A DNA stretch of 16,253 nt from Deltaproteobacteria bacterium. GTDB lineage: Bacteria; Myxococcota_A; UBA9160; PR03. Position numbers and translations under genes: made by a program. The notes beneath the pieces were generated by a model. That model worked only from the letters and a program-made list of their open reading frames with translations. It was not told where the DNA came from and searched no databases. The DNA lies in NCBI GenBank assembly GCA_018262315.1, contig JAGSPS010000029.1, forward strand, positions 1 through 16,253, written 5' to 3'. Positions 14,137-16,253 of the stretch are shown one piece after another. Positions within the stretch are counted from its first letter, which is position 1; every line of letters begins with the position of its first letter.

Positions 14137-15183
14137 TCATGGCAGCGGCAGCCAGCCGCGCAGGGCGGCGAGCAGCGCGTGCAGGTAGGGGAGCTGATGG
14201 TCGAAGATCGCCATCCGCAGATCGCGCGTGCGGCCGTCGCGGAAGGCGCGGATTCCGGTGAGCATGATCGCCGCCATCTTCACCACGGCGAGCACTTCGA
14301 ACCAGCGCAGCGCCGCGCGGTCGATGCTGCGTCCGGAAGCGGCTTCGTAGAGGACGACCAACTCCTCGGGTGACGCCAGGCATGCGGCGCGCGGCGTCGA
14401 ACCGCGCCAGAGATGCGATATGCACCACGCCACGTCCTCGGCGGGATCGCCGAGGTGCACCATTTCCCAGTCGAGCAGCCCGGTGAGGCGCGTGTCGGCG
14501 CCGGCCCGCTCGACGAGCCAGTTGCCGAGCCGGTAGTCGCCGTGCAGCAACACGACGTCACGCGACGCGGGTTCGTGTCGGCGCAGCCAGCCGAGCGATT
14601 CGGCGAGCACCGGCTCCAGCGCGATGCCGCTCGCGGCGATCCGTGCGGCCCAGCGCTCGACTTCCCGACGCGCCGCTTCGACGCCGGGCCCCGGCGCGCC
14701 GAGGAACGCGAGTCCGCGCGCCCTCCAGTCGATCGCGTGGAGGGCGGCGAGCGCGCGCATCACCTGCGGCGCGAGCGCGGCGCGCTCGGCGGCGACGAAG
14801 GGACCTTCGCCGTTCGCGCCCGGCGCGGGAATCGGCACCTCGCCGGCGATTCGCTCCATCACGTAGAACGGACGCTCCAGCACGCGCGCATCGGCCTCGA
14901 ACCACGGCGTGCGCGGGGAGGGCAGGGGATCGTCGGAGAGCGCGTGTAGTACGCGAAATTCGGGCTCGAGGTCGTAGGGTTCGAGTAGGCCGGCAGCTGG
15001 CTCGCGCTTCAGGACCCAGGCGGCGCGCTCGGCTCGCGTTCCGTACGACGCCTCGGCGATGAACGAGAAGGTCTCCGCGGAGAAGCCCTCCGTGTGCGCC
15101 TCGACATCGCTCACACGCACGGCATCGGCGTCGGGCAGGCGCGCGGCGAGGAAGGCTTCGAGACGCGCGGCGATGTCGCTCAT
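14137..15183 (-). CDS. APH-family phosphotransferase (kinase-like fold)
   Basis: A 348-residue member of the aminoglycoside/choline phosphotransferase fold. The N-lobe has VLKRE (K59, ATP-binding Lys). The catalytic loop is HGDYRLGN at 214-221 and the metal-binding motif DWE at 238-240, followed by HLGDPAEDVAW. This pattern is that of the ACAD10/11-type kinases (Pfam APH), which in animals phosphorylate 4-hydroxyacyl-CoAs; bacterial homologues lie near acyl-CoA catabolism genes. Drug resistance is not implied: sequence context (coaE upstream, DUF6285/DUF7064-type genes downstream) fits small-molecule or acyl-CoA metabolism. The ATG start overlaps the coaE stop as ATGA. The substrate cannot be read from sequence. 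Confidence 0.87.
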   Translation of the reverse strand: MSDIAARLEAFLAARLPDADAVRVSDVEAHTEGFSAETFSFIAEASYGTRAERAAWVLKREPAAGLLEPYDLEPEFRVLHALSDDPLPSPRTPWFEADARVLERPFYVMERIAGEVPIPAPGANGEGPFVAAERAALAPQVMRALAALHAIDWRARGLAFLGAPGPGVEAARREVERWAARIAASGIALEPVLAESLGWLRRHEPASRDVVLLHGDYRLGNWLVERAGADTRLTGLLDWEMVHLGDPAEDVAWCISHLWRGSTPRAACLASPEELVVLYEAASGRSIDRAALRWFEVLAVVKMAAIMLTGIRAFRDGRTRDLRMAIFDHQLPYLHALLAALRGWLPLP

Positions 15184-15818
15184 CGCGCTGCGCCGCTCGC
15201 TGCCTGGCCGACGAGCTTCGCGAAGAGATCGCGCACCTGCCGCTCGGTGTCGGCGAGCGCGCCCGCGTTGTCGATCACGTGGTCCGCGAGCGCGCGCTTC
15301 TGGTCGATCGGCAGCTGCGCGGCGACACGGCGCTCGGCTTCTTCGCGCGTACAGCCGTTGCGCGCGACGGTGCGGTCGATCTGCAGCGACGGCGGTGCGT
15401 AGACCAGCACGGTGGCGTCGCTGCCGCGGCGCGCGGCATCGCGGTCGCGCGGGCGGGTTTCGAAGAGCAGGGGGATGTCGAGGACGACGAGCGGCGCCCC
15501 GCCGCGACGCGCCGCGTCGGTACGCCGTGCCATCTCGGCGCCGACGCGCGGGTGCATGATCGCGTTGAGGCGCTGACGCAGCGCGGGGTCGCGGAACACG
15601 CGCTCGGCGACGCGGGCGCGGTCGAGGGCGCCGGCCGCATCGAGGACGTCGGAACCGAGGGCCGCGGCGATCTCGGCCAACGCGGGCGAGCCGGGCGCCT
15701 GCAACTCGTGGACGATCGCGTCGGCGTCGATCACCACCGCGCCGAGCTCCGCGAGCATTCGCGCAACCGTGCTCTTGCCGGTTCCGATCCCGCCGGTGAG
15801 ACCGATCACCCGGGTCAC
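15180..15818 (-). CDS. coaE: Dephospho-CoA kinase
   Basis: CoaE performs the last step of coenzyme A synthesis, phosphorylating the 3'-OH of dephospho-CoA. From GTG 15818 the product has 212 residues, normal for the family. Features are the P-loop LTGGIGTGKST (7-17), IDADAIVHEL (30-39), HPRV, LDIPLLFE and the C-terminal RNGCTREEAERRVAAQLP, QKRALADHVIDNAG. GTGs at 15836 and 15854 would add 6-12 residues; 15818 is preferred because it gives the standard N-terminus and has GGAGG at 15830-15834 (spacing 11, rather long). It heads a four-gene minus-strand run with the phosphotransferase, the DUF6285-like and the DUF7064-type genes, linked by overlaps or tiny gaps. Confidence 0.95.
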   Translation of the reverse strand: MTRVIGLTGGIGTGKSTVARMLAELGAVVIDADAIVHELQAPGSPALAEIAAALGSDVLDAAGALDRARVAERVFRDPALRQRLNAIMHPRVGAEMARRTDAARRGGAPLVVLDIPLLFETRPRDRDAARRGSDATVLVYAPPSLQIDRTVARNGCTREEAERRVAAQLPIDQKRALADHVIDNAGALADTERQVRDLFAKLVGQAASGAAR

Positions 15819-15928
15819 TTCGAATCGCGCCTCCACGGCTCGCGCCGGGCGCACGCTATCGAAGCCCGCGGGACGGGGCTATGCGCAACGTCATAGCGAA
15901 GGTCCTGCGAACTCGACGATCGGTGGTG
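15819..15928 (-). other. 110-bp gap upstream of coaE
   Basis: This non-coding gap separates the diguanylate cyclase stop from coaE, both on the minus strand. Apart from the coaE Shine-Dalgarno I see no clear promoter, hairpin or repeat. It may hold the coaE promoter, or the genes may be read through. Confidence 0.3.
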
Positions 15929-16253
15929 CTAGCCGAGCAGCTCGCGCGGCTCGGCCGCCATCACGCAGTTCTTGCCGGCTGCCTTGGCGCGGTACAGGGC
16001 GCGGTCGGCGGCGTGGAAGAAACGCTTGCGATCGCCCGCGAACTCCGCGACGCCGATCGAGATCGTGACGTGCTGCGGTTCGTCGCTGCCATGCAGCACG
16101 AAGAGCGTCTCGGCCACGGCGGTGCGAACCTTCTCGGCGAGGAAGAGCGCGCCATCCTGGTCGGTGCCGGTGGCGAGCACCACGAACTCTTCGCCGCCGT
16201 AGCGCGCGAGGATGTCGGACTCGCGCACGGACTCGTTGAGGACCCGTGCGATG
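15929..16253 (-). CDS. Diguanylate cyclase, C-terminal GGDEF half (5' partial)
   Basis: The frame runs off the right edge of the window, so the N-terminal part is missing. The visible 107 residues begin IARVLNESVRESDILARY and continue into GGEEF, the active variant of the GGDEF signature for making c-di-GMP from two GTP. An RESD matching the RxxD inhibitory I-site lies five residues before GGEEF, so product feedback is likely. The later segments VTISIGVAEF and ADRALYRAKAAGKN are the standard C-terminal GGDEF blocks. Any sensor domain lies outside the window, so the input signal is unknown. Confidence 0.92.
   Translation of the reverse strand, partial: IARVLNESVRESDILARYGGEEFVVLATGTDQDGALFLAEKVRTAVAETLFVLHGSDEPQHVTISIGVAEFAGDRKRFFHAADRALYRAKAAGKNCVMAAEPRELLG

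Noticed and set aside
14137..15183. Aminoglycoside resistance gene
   Set aside because: The APH fold is shared by many metabolic kinases, and the context and sequence pattern fit the ACAD10/11-type group rather than drug-modifying enzymes.

Overview
The window is very GC-rich DNA, gene-dense, with many GTG and TTG starts and 4-base start/stop overlaps. A lipoprotein with a lipobox, GmhB (LPS heptose) and an Rmd-type GDP-sugar reductase point to a diderm (Gram-negative) bacterium. The general look suggests a Myxococcota/Binatota-like lineage, but taxonomy is inferred from content and cannot be fixed from this sequence alone. I see no rRNA, tRNA, CRISPR array or transposase gene.

Layout. (1) 2-2082, plus strand: the 3' part of a DHH-phosphoesterase-like protein with an RG-rich and acidic N-terminal tail, coupled to queE (7-deazaguanine/queuosine pathway). 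(2) 7726 to 2067, minus strand: a tight five-gene run, moxR AAA ATPase - DUF58 - TgpA-type transglutaminase - plsX - gmhB, which joins a membrane-associated ATPase/transglutaminase system to phospholipid and LPS precursor genes. (3) 8920 to 7892, minus: a COG4324-type lipoprotein metallopeptidase whose 5' end overlaps head-to-head with prmA (8877-9758, plus). (4) 10638 to 9742, minus: an NAD(P)-dependent sugar reductase of the Rmd type. (5) 10688-12411, plus: a HAD phosphatase translationally coupled to a fusion of a P-loop kinase-like domain with a dCMP deaminase. (6) 12413-12536: a large palindrome built from four copies of the decamer GTCAAGTTAT, filling the gap between two convergent stop codons almost exactly. 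(7) 15818 to 12539, minus: coaE followed by an APH-family phosphotransferase, a small helical protein (DUF6285-like) and a conserved protein of the DUF7064/7065 type. (8) 16253 to 15929, minus: the C-terminal part of a GGDEF diguanylate cyclase, cut by the window edge.

The two items most worth following up are the kinase-deaminase fusion and the palindrome right behind it. The fusion has the domain order of fungal DCD1 and of the anti-phage deaminase AvcD, but with an intact P-loop and a coupled HAD phosphatase. The palindrome has arms periodic at 16 bp, and the stop codons of both flanking genes fall at its feet.
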